Below the pieces are notes generated by a model. That model saw only the letters and a list, made by a program, of their open reading frames with translations, was not told where the DNA came from and did not search any database. Positions 1 through 5,636 of a DNA stretch of 5,645 nucleotides are shown one piece after another. The translations under genes and the position numbers were made by a program. The stretch's first letter is position 1; every line of letters begins with the position of its first letter. This DNA is from Quadrisphaera sp. (GTDB lineage Bacteria; Actinomycetota; Actinomycetes; Actinomycetales; Quadrisphaeraceae), in contig JARIBR010000188.1 in NCBI GenBank assembly GCA_029258695.1, positions 1 through 5,645 on the forward strand, in the 5' to 3' direction.

Positions 1-398
1 CGGGCGACGACGACGCCGTGGCCGTGCGGGTGCGCGACCACGGCGTCGGGCTCACCCCGGCGCAGAGCCGGCGGGTCTTCGACCGGTTCTGGCGCGCGGA
101 GCCCTCGCGCGGCCGCGTCGACGGCGCGGACGGCGCGTCGGGCGGCACCGGCCTCGGTCTGGCCATCTCCCGGGAGGACGCGCTGCTGCACGCCGGCCGG
201 CTCGACGTGTGGGGCTGGCCTGGTCTCGGTGCCTCCTTCGTCCTCACGCTGCCCCGGCGAGCCGGGGCAGCCCTCACGTCGGCGCCCCTGGCCGTGGACC
301 CGGACCACGGCGCACCGCTCGGGGCCCGGCCGGCGAGCGCGCCACCTCGGGCACCGTCCGCGCCCGAGGTCGCGGGCTCGCCGGCGAGCCCGTCATGA
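1..398 (+). CDS. mtrB: Sensor histidine kinase MtrB, C-terminal part (5' truncated by window)
   Basis: This is the catalytic end of a membrane sensor histidine kinase that would phosphorylate the response regulator MtrA. It enters the window already open, with its reading frame on positions 3, 6, 9 and so on. Visible motifs of the HATPase_c fold are a G1-type box (DHGVGL), an F box (VFDRFWR) and the G2 box (GGTGLGLAI), followed by the last strands (SFVLTLP). The wording [11 protein letters not shown]...[13 protein letters not shown] matches MtrB rather than a generic kinase, and the gene is followed directly by lpqB, its constant neighbour. Between PSRGR and GGTGLGL there are about eight extra residues (VDGADGAS) in the flexible ATP lid. 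After the kinase fold comes a Pro/Ala-rich tail of about 45 residues with no domain I recognise. The stop TGA (396-398) overlaps the lpqB ATG. The HAMP, dimerisation and sensor regions lie outside the window. Confidence 0.93.
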   Translation, partial: GDDDAVAVRVRDHGVGLTPAQSRRVFDRFWRAEPSRGRVDGADGASGGTGLGLAISREDALLHAGRLDVWGWPGLGASFVLTLPRRAGAALTSAPLAVDPDHGAPLGARPASAPPRAPSAPEVAGSPASPS

Positions 399-2272
399 GG
401 TCGGGCGGGGTGCCGGCGGCCCTGGCGGGGCTGGTGGTCCTGGTGCTGACGGTCGCCGGGTGCGCCTCGCTGCCGCTGGACGGACCGGTGCGCGAGGGCG
501 CGGCTGGTGCCGCCGACGTGCGGCGTGACGTGGTCGTGGACCCCGTCGGACCGTTGGCGGACTCCGGTCCGCGGGCCCTCGTTCGCGGCTTCCTCAGCGC
601 CGCCGTCGGTGTCGAGGACAACTTCGACGCCGCACGCTCCTACCTCACCGAGGACGCCGCACCCGCGTGGCGGCCGTCCTCGCTCCTGCACGTCGTCCGC
701 CTCGTCGGCCGCGACATCACCCTCTCCCAGGACGGGCGCGTCCTCGAGGTGGGCGAGGACGACGGTGGCGACGGGGACGACGCCGAGCCGGGCGGTACCA
801 GCGCTCCGGGCGCGGCCGGCGACCTCGACCCCGACGGGGGACCGGTCCTCGCCCGCGTCAGCGCGGAGGCGGTGGCCGTCGTCGACGCGCACGGCGTGTA
901 CCGCGCTCAGCCCCCCGGCACCACGGTGACCGAGGAGCTGACCCTCGTGAAGGAGCGCGGTCAGTGGCGCATCGGGGCGACCCCGGACCAGATGTTCGTC
1001 GTGGAGAGCGACTTCGCCCTCGGGTGGGACGCGCGCAGCCTGTGGTTCCCCGATCCCTCGGGCCGCGCCCTGGTGCCGGAGGTGCGGTGGCTCGCGGACC
1101 GCGAGTCCCTGCCGACGGCGGTGGTCACCGAGCTGTTGCGCGGACCCTCACCGTGGTTGGCGCCGGCGGTCCGGCGCGAGGGCGACGTGGCGCCGCGCCT
1201 CTCGTCCGCGTCGGTCCTCGTCGAGCGAGGGACCGCCGAGGTGGACCTGGAGAAGGACGTCCTCTCGGCCGACCTCGCGACGCGAGGGCTCCTCGTCGCG
1301 TCGATCGAGACGACCCTGCGCGACCTGCCCCGGGTGGACGGTGTCATCGTCACCGCCGGCGGGGGTCGCCTCAGCGCGCCCACGCCGGCGGCGCTGCCGG
1401 CCTCCGAGGTCCCCGTCGACCCCTCACCGGTGCTGCTGCGCGGTGGTGCGCCGGTGCGCTGGGAGGAGGACGGCTCCGTCGTGCCCGTCGCGGCCGTGGA
1501 GCCGGGGACGCAGGGGCTGTCCGAGCCGGCTCTCGCGCTCGGGGCCGACCCGGCGCTGGCGTCCCTCGCCGACGCGGGCACCACCGCGCGCCGCTGGCCC
1601 GGTGGTCAGGGACGCGTGACGGCCCAGGACGTGGCGAGCGTGGAGCCGCCCGCTCGCCTGACCCCTCCGTCGTTCGATCCCTCCGGCTGGCTGTGGGCGA
1701 CCGCCACGCTCAGCGACGGGACCGTGAGCGCCACCGGGCCCGACGGGCGAGGCGTGGTCGTGGACGCGCCGTGGCTGCAGGGGCGCACCGTGATCTCCCT
1801 GCGGCCCTCGCGCGAGGGGGCCAGGGCGCTGGTCGCCTCGAGCGGGGACCCGGCGCGCGGCGTGCGCGTCGACGTGGTGGGGCTGCGCCGCGACGCGTCG
1901 GGCGTGCCGCGCGAGCTGATCCGCGACGAGAGCGCACCGTCGGTGGTCCTGGCCTCGGTGCAGGACGCGGCCTGGCTCGGGCCGTCCACGGCTGCGGTGC
2001 TCGGGGTGGCGCTCACGCGGGAGGCGGACCCCGCGCCGGTGCGCCAGGTGCTCACCCTCACCGGCGGCGCCCTGCTGCCTCGCGGGGCTCCCGGGGTGCC
2101 CGCCGGCCCGGACGGCTCGCCGGGTCCGACCCTCGTCTCGCTGGCCGCCGGGGACGGGGAGCGGACGCTGCTGCTCGGCACGTCGGACCAGCGCATCTTC
2201 CAGCGAGCCGGAGCACGCTGGGTCCACGTCCCGGCCCTGGACGGCGCGGTGGAGCCCGCCTACGCGGGCTGA
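395..2272 (+). CDS. lpqB: Lipoprotein LpqB (MtrAB accessory, GerMN domain)
   Basis: A 625-residue secreted lipoprotein. In mycobacteria LpqB is reported to interact with the MtrB sensor domain and modulate MtrAB signalling, affecting cell division and envelope functions; the same role is inferred here. The ATG at 395 is chosen because it overlaps the mtrB stop (ATGA) and opens directly on a signal peptide: a short basic start, a hydrophobic run, then lipobox VAGC with Cys23 as the lipidated residue, followed by [12 protein letters not shown], typical of the family. Next are an N-terminal domain (about 40-220), a GerMN domain (about 228-330, with [20 protein letters not shown] and ending near GGGRLSAP) and a C-terminal beta-propeller-like domain (about 355-625, with FDPSGWLWA near residue 427). 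A Gly/Asp/Glu-rich stretch at residues 121-149 looks like an inserted loop. The open frame extends upstream to 209, but that part overlaps mtrB and lacks a signal peptide. Confidence 0.95.
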   Translation: MRSGGVPAALAGLVVLVLTVAGCASLPLDGPVREGAAGAADVRRDVVVDPVGPLADSGPRALVRGFLSAAVGVEDNFDAARSYLTEDAAPAWRPSSLLHVVRLVGRDITLSQDGRVLEVGEDDGGDGDDAEPGGTSAPGAAGDLDPDGGPVLARVSAEAVAVVDAHGVYRAQPPGTTVTEELTLVKERGQWRIGATPDQMFVVESDFALGWDARSLWFPDPSGRALVPEVRWLADRESLPTAVVTELLRGPSPWLAPAVRREGDVAPRLSSASVLVERGTAEVDLEKDVLSADLATRGLLVASIETTLRDLPRVDGVIVTAGGGRLSAPTPAALPASEVPVDPSPVLLRGGAPVRWEEDGSVVPVAAVEPGTQGLSEPALALGADPALASLADAGTTARRWPGGQGRVTAQDVASVEPPARLTPPSFDPSGWLWATATLSDGTVSATGPDGRGVVVDAPWLQGRTVISLRPSREGARALVASSGDPARGVRVDVVGLRRDASGVPRELIRDESAPSVVLASVQDAAWLGPSTAAVLGVALTREADPAPVRQVLTLTGGALLPRGAPGVPAGPDGSPGPTLVSLAAGDGERTLLLGTSDQRIFQRAGARWVHVPALDGAVEPAYAG

Positions 2273-2275
2273 GCC

Positions 2276-2311
2276 CGTCGGTCTCGGCGCGAGCGGCGCC
2301 GTCCCCCGACG
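2276..2311 (+). terminator. Branched hairpin after lpqB, possible terminator
   Basis: Four bases past the lpqB stop, CGTCGG (2276-2281) can pair with CCGACG (2306-2311). Inside it GGCGC (2286-2290) pairs with GCGCC (2296-2300) around a five-base loop. There is no T-run, as is common for actinobacterial terminators. It could end or attenuate the mtrAB-lpqB transcript, but GC-rich DNA forms such pairings easily and the internal loop is large, so this is only a candidate. Confidence 0.3.
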
Positions 2312-2389
2312 TGCTCCCGGACGCCAGCGTTGTCCCCAGCCTCGGGGCAGCGGTCCGCGACGGGCGTCCGTGCGCCGCAGGATCATCGC

Positions 2390-3145
2390 GTGCAGCGGTG
2401 GACGACCTCGTGGCGCAGCGCCGCGCTGGAGCTCGTGGACCTCGTCCTGCCCGGCGACTGCGCGGGGTGCGGGCGCAGCGGCTGCCGGCTCTGCCCCCGG
2501 TGCGCGGCGGCGCTCCGGGTGGGCGCGGGGCGGGTCGACGCGGCGACCCTCGCCCCGGGTGCGCCGCCGACGATCGCCGCCCTCGTCTACCAGGGCGCCG
2601 CTCGCTCGGTGCTCCTGGGGTGGAAGGAGCGCGGTCGCCACGACATGACCACCGCGCTGGGGGCCGCTCTGGCGGGGGCGCTCGTGATGCTCGACGAGGA
2701 CGGTCCCCGGCGTGCTCTCCTGCCGTCACCGGCGGTGCTGGTCCCGGTGCCGTCGGGGCGCCGCTCCCGACGTGCCCGAGGTGGCGACCTGACCGCTGAC
2801 CTCGCGCGGGCAGCGGTGGCCGCGCTGGGCGCCACGGGCCACGAGCGCGCCGAGGTGGCCGCTGGCCGGTCAGGGCTCGTGCTGGTCCGCCAGCCGAGCG
2901 ACCAGGTGGGGCTCGGACCGGCCGAGCGGGCGGCCAACGTGGCGGGGGCCCACCGCGCCTGCCACCGGCTGCGGGGCAGGCGAGTCGTGGTGGTCGACGA
3001 CGTCGTGACCACCGGCTCCACCGTGCAGGAGGCGGCGCGCGCCCTGGGAGCCGTCGGGGCGGACGTCGTGGGAGGCGTCGTCGTCGCAGCGGCGCGTGCA
3101 CCGTCCGGACGCGTCGCAGGTGACCGCGCCGCGGTGACCGACTAA
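2390..3145 (+). CDS. comFC: ComF-family phosphoribosyltransferase-like protein (ComFC)
   Basis: A 251-residue cytoplasmic protein of the ComF/GntX family. Members are linked to DNA uptake and to handling of single-stranded DNA or recombination intermediates; the exact reaction is unsettled, and phosphoribosyltransferase activity is inferred from fold alone. The N-terminus has a zinc-binding cysteine cluster: Cys24-x2-Cys27, then Cys32, Cys35-x2-Cys38. The middle carries VPVPSGRRSRRARGGD, the usual substrate-loop region. The C-terminal half holds the PRPP-binding signature RVVVVDDVVTTGST at residues 198-211, with the acidic pair Asp203-Asp204. I chose the GTG at 2390 because AGGA (2379-2382) sits seven bases upstream and the protein then starts just before LELVDLVLPG, as family members do. 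A TTG at 2330 would add 20 residues but has no clear ribosome binding site. The gene lies between lpqB and hpf, its usual place in Actinobacteria. Confidence 0.9.
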   Translation: MQRWTTSWRSAALELVDLVLPGDCAGCGRSGCRLCPRCAAALRVGAGRVDAATLAPGAPPTIAALVYQGAARSVLLGWKERGRHDMTTALGAALAGALVMLDEDGPRRALLPSPAVLVPVPSGRRSRRARGGDLTADLARAAVAALGATGHERAEVAAGRSGLVLVRQPSDQVGLGPAERAANVAGAHRACHRLRGRRVVVVDDVVTTGSTVQEAARALGAVGADVVGGVVVAAARAPSGRVAGDRAAVTD

Positions 3146-3148
3146 CGT
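3120..3148 (+). promoter_or_regulatory. Candidate promoter for hpf, overlapping the comFC stop
   Basis: TAACGT (3143-3148) fits the actinobacterial TANNNT -10, and its TAA is the comFC stop codon. GTGACC (3120-3125) lies 17 bases upstream as a moderate -35 (four of six to TTGACA). Predicted transcription would start near A3155, giving hpf a leader of about 180 bases. The octamer GGTGACCG occurs twice, at 3119-3126 and 3133-3140, 14 bases apart on the same face region of the promoter, and might be an operator or a coincidence of the coding sequence. Confidence 0.4.
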
Positions 3149-3333
3149 CTCGTCATGGCGGGGCAGCACGAGGAAGCGCAGGGGACGGCACCGCGGCCGG
3201 TCCCCCGTCGAGGCCGCCGGGGCGGGAGGGCGCCGCAGCACTGAGGCCGACGCGCACACCACCGCACCACCGCGCCACCGCGGCGGCTCGTGGCATTGAG
3301 GTCACGGCCCCCGCACCACCGAGAGGATGCCCC

Positions 3334-4131
3334 GTGGAGATCACCGTCAACGCCCGCCACACCCGTGTTCCGGAAGCGCTGCGCGCGCAGATGGAGGAGA
3401 AGCTGGGACGCGTCGAGCACCTCGCGCCGAAGGCGCAACGCCTGGAGGTGCTGCTCTCGCACGAGGCGAATCCCCGTCAGGCGAGCACGTGCGACCGTGC
3501 GGAGCTCACGGTCCACGGCCCGGGGCCGGTGGTGCGCGCCGAGGCTCGCGCGGAGACGCTGGGTGCCGCGTTCGACCAGGCGCTCGACCGGGTCGTGGAG
3601 CGTCTGCGCCGCGCAGCGGACCGCCGCAAGGTCCGCCACGGGCGCCACGGAGACCCCAGCGTCCGCGACGGGTCGGTGCCCGTGGTCGAGCCGGCGCGCC
3701 CGGTCGACGAGCCGGACGCGCGCGCGCAGGAGGTCGACGACACCGGCTCGGGCGCTGCGCAGGTGCGGGTCGACGACGTCGCCGGTGTGGTGCGCTCGGA
3801 GTACCCGCTCGGTGACTCCCACGTGGTGATCCGCGACAAGGTGCACGTCGCCCGGTCGATGTGCCTGGACGACGCGCTGGCGGAGATGGAGCTCGTGGGG
3901 CACGACTTCTTCCTCTTCGTCGACGACGCGACGGCAGCGCCCAGCGTCGTCTACCGGCGACGCGGCTGGAGCTACGGCGTGATCCGCCTGGCCGACGACC
4001 TCGACTCCGCGGCAGAGATCGCGCGAGCGCTGTCGTCGGCCGCCGGGTCCTCGTCCGAGGCGTCGGCGCCGCGCCAGAGCCCGTCGCAGGACCGGAGCAC
4101 GGCGGAGGAGCAGGAACATGCCGTGGGGTGA
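3334..4131 (+). CDS. hpf: Long-form ribosome hibernation promoting factor HPF
   Basis: A 265-residue ribosome-associated protein. Long HPFs bind the 30S decoding region through the N-terminal domain and pair two ribosomes into inactive 100S dimers through the C-terminal domain, protecting ribosomes in stationary phase or stress. Residues 1-103 form the S30AE/HPF domain (MEITVNARHTRVPEALRAQ, then a helix rich in Arg: DRVVERLRRAADRRKVRHGR). Residues 104-150 are a charged linker. Residues about 150-220 are the dimerisation domain, with the hallmark MELVGHDFFLFVD (185-197) and PSVVYRRRGWSYGVIRL (203-219). The last 45 residues are a Ser/Ala/Glu-rich tail. The GTG start is set by GAGAGGA (3321-3327) six bases upstream and by the canonical MEITV opening. 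It likely has its own promoter near 3120-3148. In many actinobacteria secA follows hpf; here a response regulator does. Confidence 0.95.
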   Translation: MEITVNARHTRVPEALRAQMEEKLGRVEHLAPKAQRLEVLLSHEANPRQASTCDRAELTVHGPGPVVRAEARAETLGAAFDQALDRVVERLRRAADRRKVRHGRHGDPSVRDGSVPVVEPARPVDEPDARAQEVDDTGSGAAQVRVDDVAGVVRSEYPLGDSHVVIRDKVHVARSMCLDDALAEMELVGHDFFLFVDDATAAPSVVYRRRGWSYGVIRLADDLDSAAEIARALSSAAGSSSEASAPRQSPSQDRSTAEEQEHAVG

Positions 4132-4200
4132 GAGGGTCGGGGCGGTGCGTCGCTCGGGGCAATCACCCTGGTTCGCACCGCCCCGGGAGCCTGGCCCTCT
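4131..4200 (+). terminator. Inverted repeat after hpf, likely terminator
   Basis: GGGGCGGTGCG (4139-4149) and CGCACCGCCCC (4174-4184) are perfect 11-base inverted arms around a 24-base loop, starting eight bases after the hpf stop. An outer pairing AGAGGG (4131-4136) with CCCTCT (4195-4200) could extend it across an asymmetric internal loop. There is no T-run, which fits the stem-only terminators common in high-GC Gram-positives. The separate promoter candidate just downstream supports a transcription boundary here. Confidence 0.65.
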
Positions 4201-4205
4201 AGGCT
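4200..4205 (+). promoter_or_regulatory. Candidate -10 box for the response regulator gene
   Basis: TAGGCT (4200-4205) is a good match to the actinobacterial -10 TANNNT and would start transcription near 4211-4212, about 48 bases before the gene. No convincing -35 is visible at 16-18 bases upstream, where the hpf terminator arm lies, so activity may depend on an activator or the call may be wrong. Confidence 0.35.
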
Positions 4206-4237
4206 CCGTGACGGAAAGCGGTCAACCGACCGCGGAG
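4204..4237 (+). other. Stem-loop in the leader of the response regulator gene
   Basis: GCGGTC (4218-4223), loop AACC, GACCGC (4228-4233) form a perfect six-base-pair hairpin. As an alternative fold, CTCCG (4204-4208) can pair with CGGAG (4233-4237). The hairpin ends 13 bases before the ribosome binding site AAGGAG (4247-4252). As DNA it is also a palindromic site just downstream of the predicted start of transcription, so it could be an operator, for example for autoregulation. Neither role is shown by the sequence. Confidence 0.35.
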
Positions 4238-4259
4238 TGTGATTACAAGGAGTCGCGTG

Positions 4260-5117
4260 GTGGATGGTGCGGGAGGCTCGGACCGCGATGACGGGGTCGA
4301 CCTCTCGGCGCCCGCGCCGGCGGATGGCCACGGGCAGGCCGCGGCGGCGCGCGGTGACGGACCCGTGCGGACGCCGCCGTCGCTCGGGCACCCGCCACCG
4401 ACGCCCGCGGACACCGCGGACACCGCGGACACCGCGGACGACGAGATCGACCTCCGGACACCGGTGCGCGTCCTCGTCGTCGACGACCACGCCCTCTACC
4501 GTCGGGGGCTGGAGATGGTCCTCTCCGCGGAGGGCGACATCGACATCGTCGGCGAGGCGGGGGACGGCCTGGACGCCGTGCTCCAGGCCGAGCGCCTCAA
4601 GCCCGACATCGTGCTCCTCGACCTGCGGATGCCCCGGAGCTCGGGCCTCGAGGCGTGCGCCGAGATCAAGCGGGTGTCCCCGGGGAGCCGCATCGTGGTG
4701 CTCACGGTCTCGGACGAGGAGAGCGACCTGTTCGACGCCGTGCGCGCCGGAGCCAACGGCTACCTGCTCAAGGACGTCCCCGGCGAGGAGATCGCCGAGG
4801 GGCTGCGCTCGGTCATGAACGGCCAGTCGCTGATCAGCCCGGCCATGGCCGGCGCCCTGCTCAGCGAGTTCGCGGCCCTGTCCAAGCGCTCCGAGCACCC
4901 CAGCGGCACGCCCACGCCGCGGCTCACCGAGCGCGAGGTGCAGGTCCTGCGCCTCGTCGCCCGGGGGATGTCCAACCGCGACATCGCGGGGGACCTGTTC
5001 ATCAGCGAGAACACGGTCAAGAACCACGTCCGCAACATCCTCGACAAGCTGCAGCTGCACAGCCGCGTCGAGGCCGTGATGTACGCGGTGCGCGAGCGGA
5101 TCCTCGACCCCACCTGA
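4260..5117 (+). CDS. NarL/FixJ (LuxR-type) response regulator, no kinase gene alongside
   Basis: A 285-residue two-component DNA-binding regulator. The receiver domain (about 69-190) has the acidic pair Asp75-Asp76 (VRVLVVDDH), phospho-acceptor Asp121 (LLDLRMP), Thr149 (VVLTVSD) and Lys171 (YLLKD), so it should be phosphorylated normally. The LuxR-type helix-turn-helix (about 222-280) begins LTEREVQVLRLVARGMSN and contains ISENTVKNHVRNILDKL. The GTG at 4260 is chosen because AAGGAG (4247-4252) is seven bases upstream; GTG at 4257 (four-base spacing) and GTG at 4239 (upstream of that site) are less likely. Residues 1-68 are an unusual Gly/Pro/Asp/Ala-rich, probably disordered extension with a threefold (T-A-D) repeat; family members usually start at the receiver. 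No histidine kinase is adjacent in the window, so it may be an orphan or use a distant partner. From memory, a regulator also sits near hpf in Streptomyces, so the position may be conserved; its targets are unknown to me. Confidence 0.92.
   Translation: MDGAGGSDRDDGVDLSAPAPADGHGQAAAARGDGPVRTPPSLGHPPPTPADTADTADTADDEIDLRTPVRVLVVDDHALYRRGLEMVLSAEGDIDIVGEAGDGLDAVLQAERLKPDIVLLDLRMPRSSGLEACAEIKRVSPGSRIVVLTVSDEESDLFDAVRAGANGYLLKDVPGEEIAEGLRSVMNGQSLISPAMAGALLSEFAALSKRSEHPSGTPTPRLTEREVQVLRLVARGMSNRDIAGDLFISENTVKNHVRNILDKLQLHSRVEAVMYAVRERILDPT
4405..4437 (+). repeat. Nine-base tandem repeat inside the regulator gene
   Basis: ACACCGCGG occurs three times in a row (4411-4419, 4420-4428, 4429-4437), preceded by a partial copy CCGCGG (4405-4410). 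The period keeps the frame and encodes Ala-Asp-Thr units at residues 50-60, just before the receiver domain. Copies are identical at DNA level, which suggests recent slippage and possible copy-number differences between strains. Confidence 0.9.
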
Positions 5118-5134
5118 GGGCGGGACCTGCGCGT

Positions 5135-5160
5135 GGCGGGTGGGCCTCGGGCCGCCCGCC
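5135..5160 (+). terminator. First hairpin after the response regulator gene
   Basis: GGCGGG (5135-5140) pairs with CCCGCC (5155-5160). The stem continues through a T-G wobble and two G-C pairs to an eight-base loop (5144-5151), giving about nine pairs starting 17 bases after the stop. With the hairpin that follows, it looks like a tandem terminator insulating the rRNA promoters from the regulator gene. Confidence 0.55.
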
Positions 5161-5164
5161 GCCA

Positions 5165-5188
5165 GCGCGCGGAGGAGTCTCCGCGCGC
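5165..5188 (+). terminator. Second, perfect hairpin after the response regulator gene
   Basis: GCGCGCGGAG (5165-5174), loop GAGT, CTCCGCGCGC (5179-5188): ten perfect base pairs with a four-base loop, only four bases after the preceding hairpin. There is no T-run, as is usual in this group. It is the most stable short hairpin I see in the window and the best terminator candidate for the regulator gene. Confidence 0.7.
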
Positions 5189-5384
5189 GCCGACGCAGCC
5201 CCCACCGGTGTGGAGGCACCCCGCGCCCTGACGCGAGGCGCTGGCGAACCCTGGACGAGCACGGTCTGCAGCAGCGCGGGGCAGCCGGCCAGGGGGCGAA
5301 GCGGCGGGAGGGCAGCGGGCCGCGGCCGGCGACGGCCGCCCACCGCCGACGCGACCCGGGAGCGGGGGACCGCCCGGGGGGTGG
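5189..5384 (+). other. GC-rich non-coding stretch upstream of the rRNA promoters
   Basis: About 200 bases between the tandem terminators and the first rRNA promoter candidate. I see no gene with a plausible start and ribosome binding site, no tRNA and no tandem repeat. The one distinct element is a hairpin at 5322-5339: GCGGCCG, loop GCGA (a GNRA tetraloop), CGGCCGC. It may be a further terminator or chance in GC-rich DNA. Open frames that cross this stretch are continuations of non-coding frames from the regulator gene. Confidence 0.6.
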
Positions 5385-5414
5385 TGGTCAGCACCCCTCA
5401 CGCTGTTGTAGTGT
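5385..5414 (+). promoter_or_regulatory. rRNA operon promoter candidate, upstream (P1)
   Basis: TGGTCA (5385-5390) and TAGTGT (5409-5414) are separated by 18 bases. The -10 fits TANNNT and the -35 has four of six consensus bases. Predicted start is near 5421. Actinobacterial rRNA operons often carry several promoters in series, and this one lies about 60 bases upstream of the stronger one below. The local base composition shifts here from very GC-rich to mixed, as expected at a promoter. Confidence 0.5.
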
Positions 5415-5444
5415 TCAGGCATCGCAGCAGGCACGGCCGGGAAC

Positions 5445-5474
5445 TTGACGGCCAGCTTGCAGCGGGTCTAGGTT
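5445..5474 (+). promoter_or_regulatory. rRNA operon promoter candidate, downstream (P2)
   Basis: TTGACG (5445-5450), an 18-base spacer and TAGGTT (5469-5474) form the best promoter in the window, close to the vegetative-sigma consensus of Actinobacteria and of the form known from their rRNA operons. Predicted start is about 5480-5482, in GGAGAAG. It is followed about 45 bases later by the boxA-like motif, which supports the rRNA assignment. Confidence 0.8.
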
Positions 5475-5524
5475 GGAGAAGTTGCCCTGGCGGTGGCCCT
5501 CACGGGGTCGTCCTGGGAAGCGTC

Positions 5525-5550
5525 TGTTCTTTGAGAACTCAACAGTGTGC
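5525..5550 (+). promoter_or_regulatory. boxA-like antitermination element of the rRNA leader
   Basis: TGTTCTTTGAGA (5525-5536) matches nine of twelve bases of the classical boxA TGCTCTTTAACA, and continues as ACTCAACAGTGTGC, a string I recognise from actinobacterial rRNA leaders and spacers. boxA RNA is bound by NusB-S10 to keep RNA polymerase from terminating early in rRNA. GTTCT (5526-5530) and AGAAC (5534-5538) are also complementary. Confidence 0.8.
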
Positions 5551-5551
5551 A

Positions 5552-5566
5552 TTGGTTGATGCCATG
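5552..5566 (+). repeat. Near-repeat in the rRNA leader, copy 1
   Basis: TTGGTTGATGCCATG here and TTGGTTTTGCCATG at 5623-5636 differ by one base and one deletion. The copies flank the leader hairpin, 71 bases apart start to start. Confidence 0.6.
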
Positions 5567-5571
5567 ATGTG

Positions 5572-5596
5572 CTGCCGCGGATGTTGTCCGTGGTGG
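5572..5596 (+). other. Hairpin in the rRNA leader
   Basis: CCGCGGA (5575-5581), loop TGTTG, TCCGTGG (5587-5593) form seven pairs including one G-U. Three more pairs (two of them G-U) extend it to 5572 and 5596. G-U wobble use suggests an RNA rather than a DNA element. It may help fold or process the leader; no specific role is shown. Confidence 0.45.
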
Positions 5597-5622
5597 TGTG
5601 TTTGTGGTTGACAGTATTGAGT

Positions 5623-5636
5623 TTGGTTTTGCCATG
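5623..5636 (+). repeat. Near-repeat in the rRNA leader, copy 2
   Basis: TTGGTTTTGCCATG, the partner of the copy at 5552-5566. It lies close to the right edge, near where the 16S rRNA processing stem is expected. Confidence 0.6.

Noticed and set aside
1424..2641. 405-codon open frame on the minus strand
   Set aside because: Antisense to lpqB and comFC, with no recognisable domain and no start signal.
667..2799. 710-codon open frame on the plus strand
   Set aside because: It overlaps lpqB and comFC in another frame and is extremely Arg/Gly-rich. Both overlapped genes have clear motifs, so this is a GC-bias artefact.
3256..3285. CACCACCG-type repeats upstream of hpf
   Set aside because: The copies are irregular and short. 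They read as low-complexity GC-rich sequence rather than a defined element.
4239..4250. TGTGATTACA as a CRP-type site
   Set aside because: The second half is not TCACA, the spacing is wrong for a CRP site, and it overlaps the ribosome binding site of the regulator.
4405..4437. CRISPR-like array
   Set aside because: The nine-base units are contiguous without spacers and lie in frame in a coding region.
3972..5219. 415-codon open frame on the minus strand
   Set aside because: It lies antisense to the 3' end of hpf and the entire regulator gene and crosses both terminators. It has no domain I recognise and an Arg/His/Val-rich composition typical of a complement frame of GC-rich genes.
5608..5613. 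Perfect TTGACA in the rRNA leader as a third promoter
   Set aside because: No TANNNT follows at 16-18 bases; only CATGCT at 19 bases is near. Without a -10 it is more likely chance or part of the processing structure.
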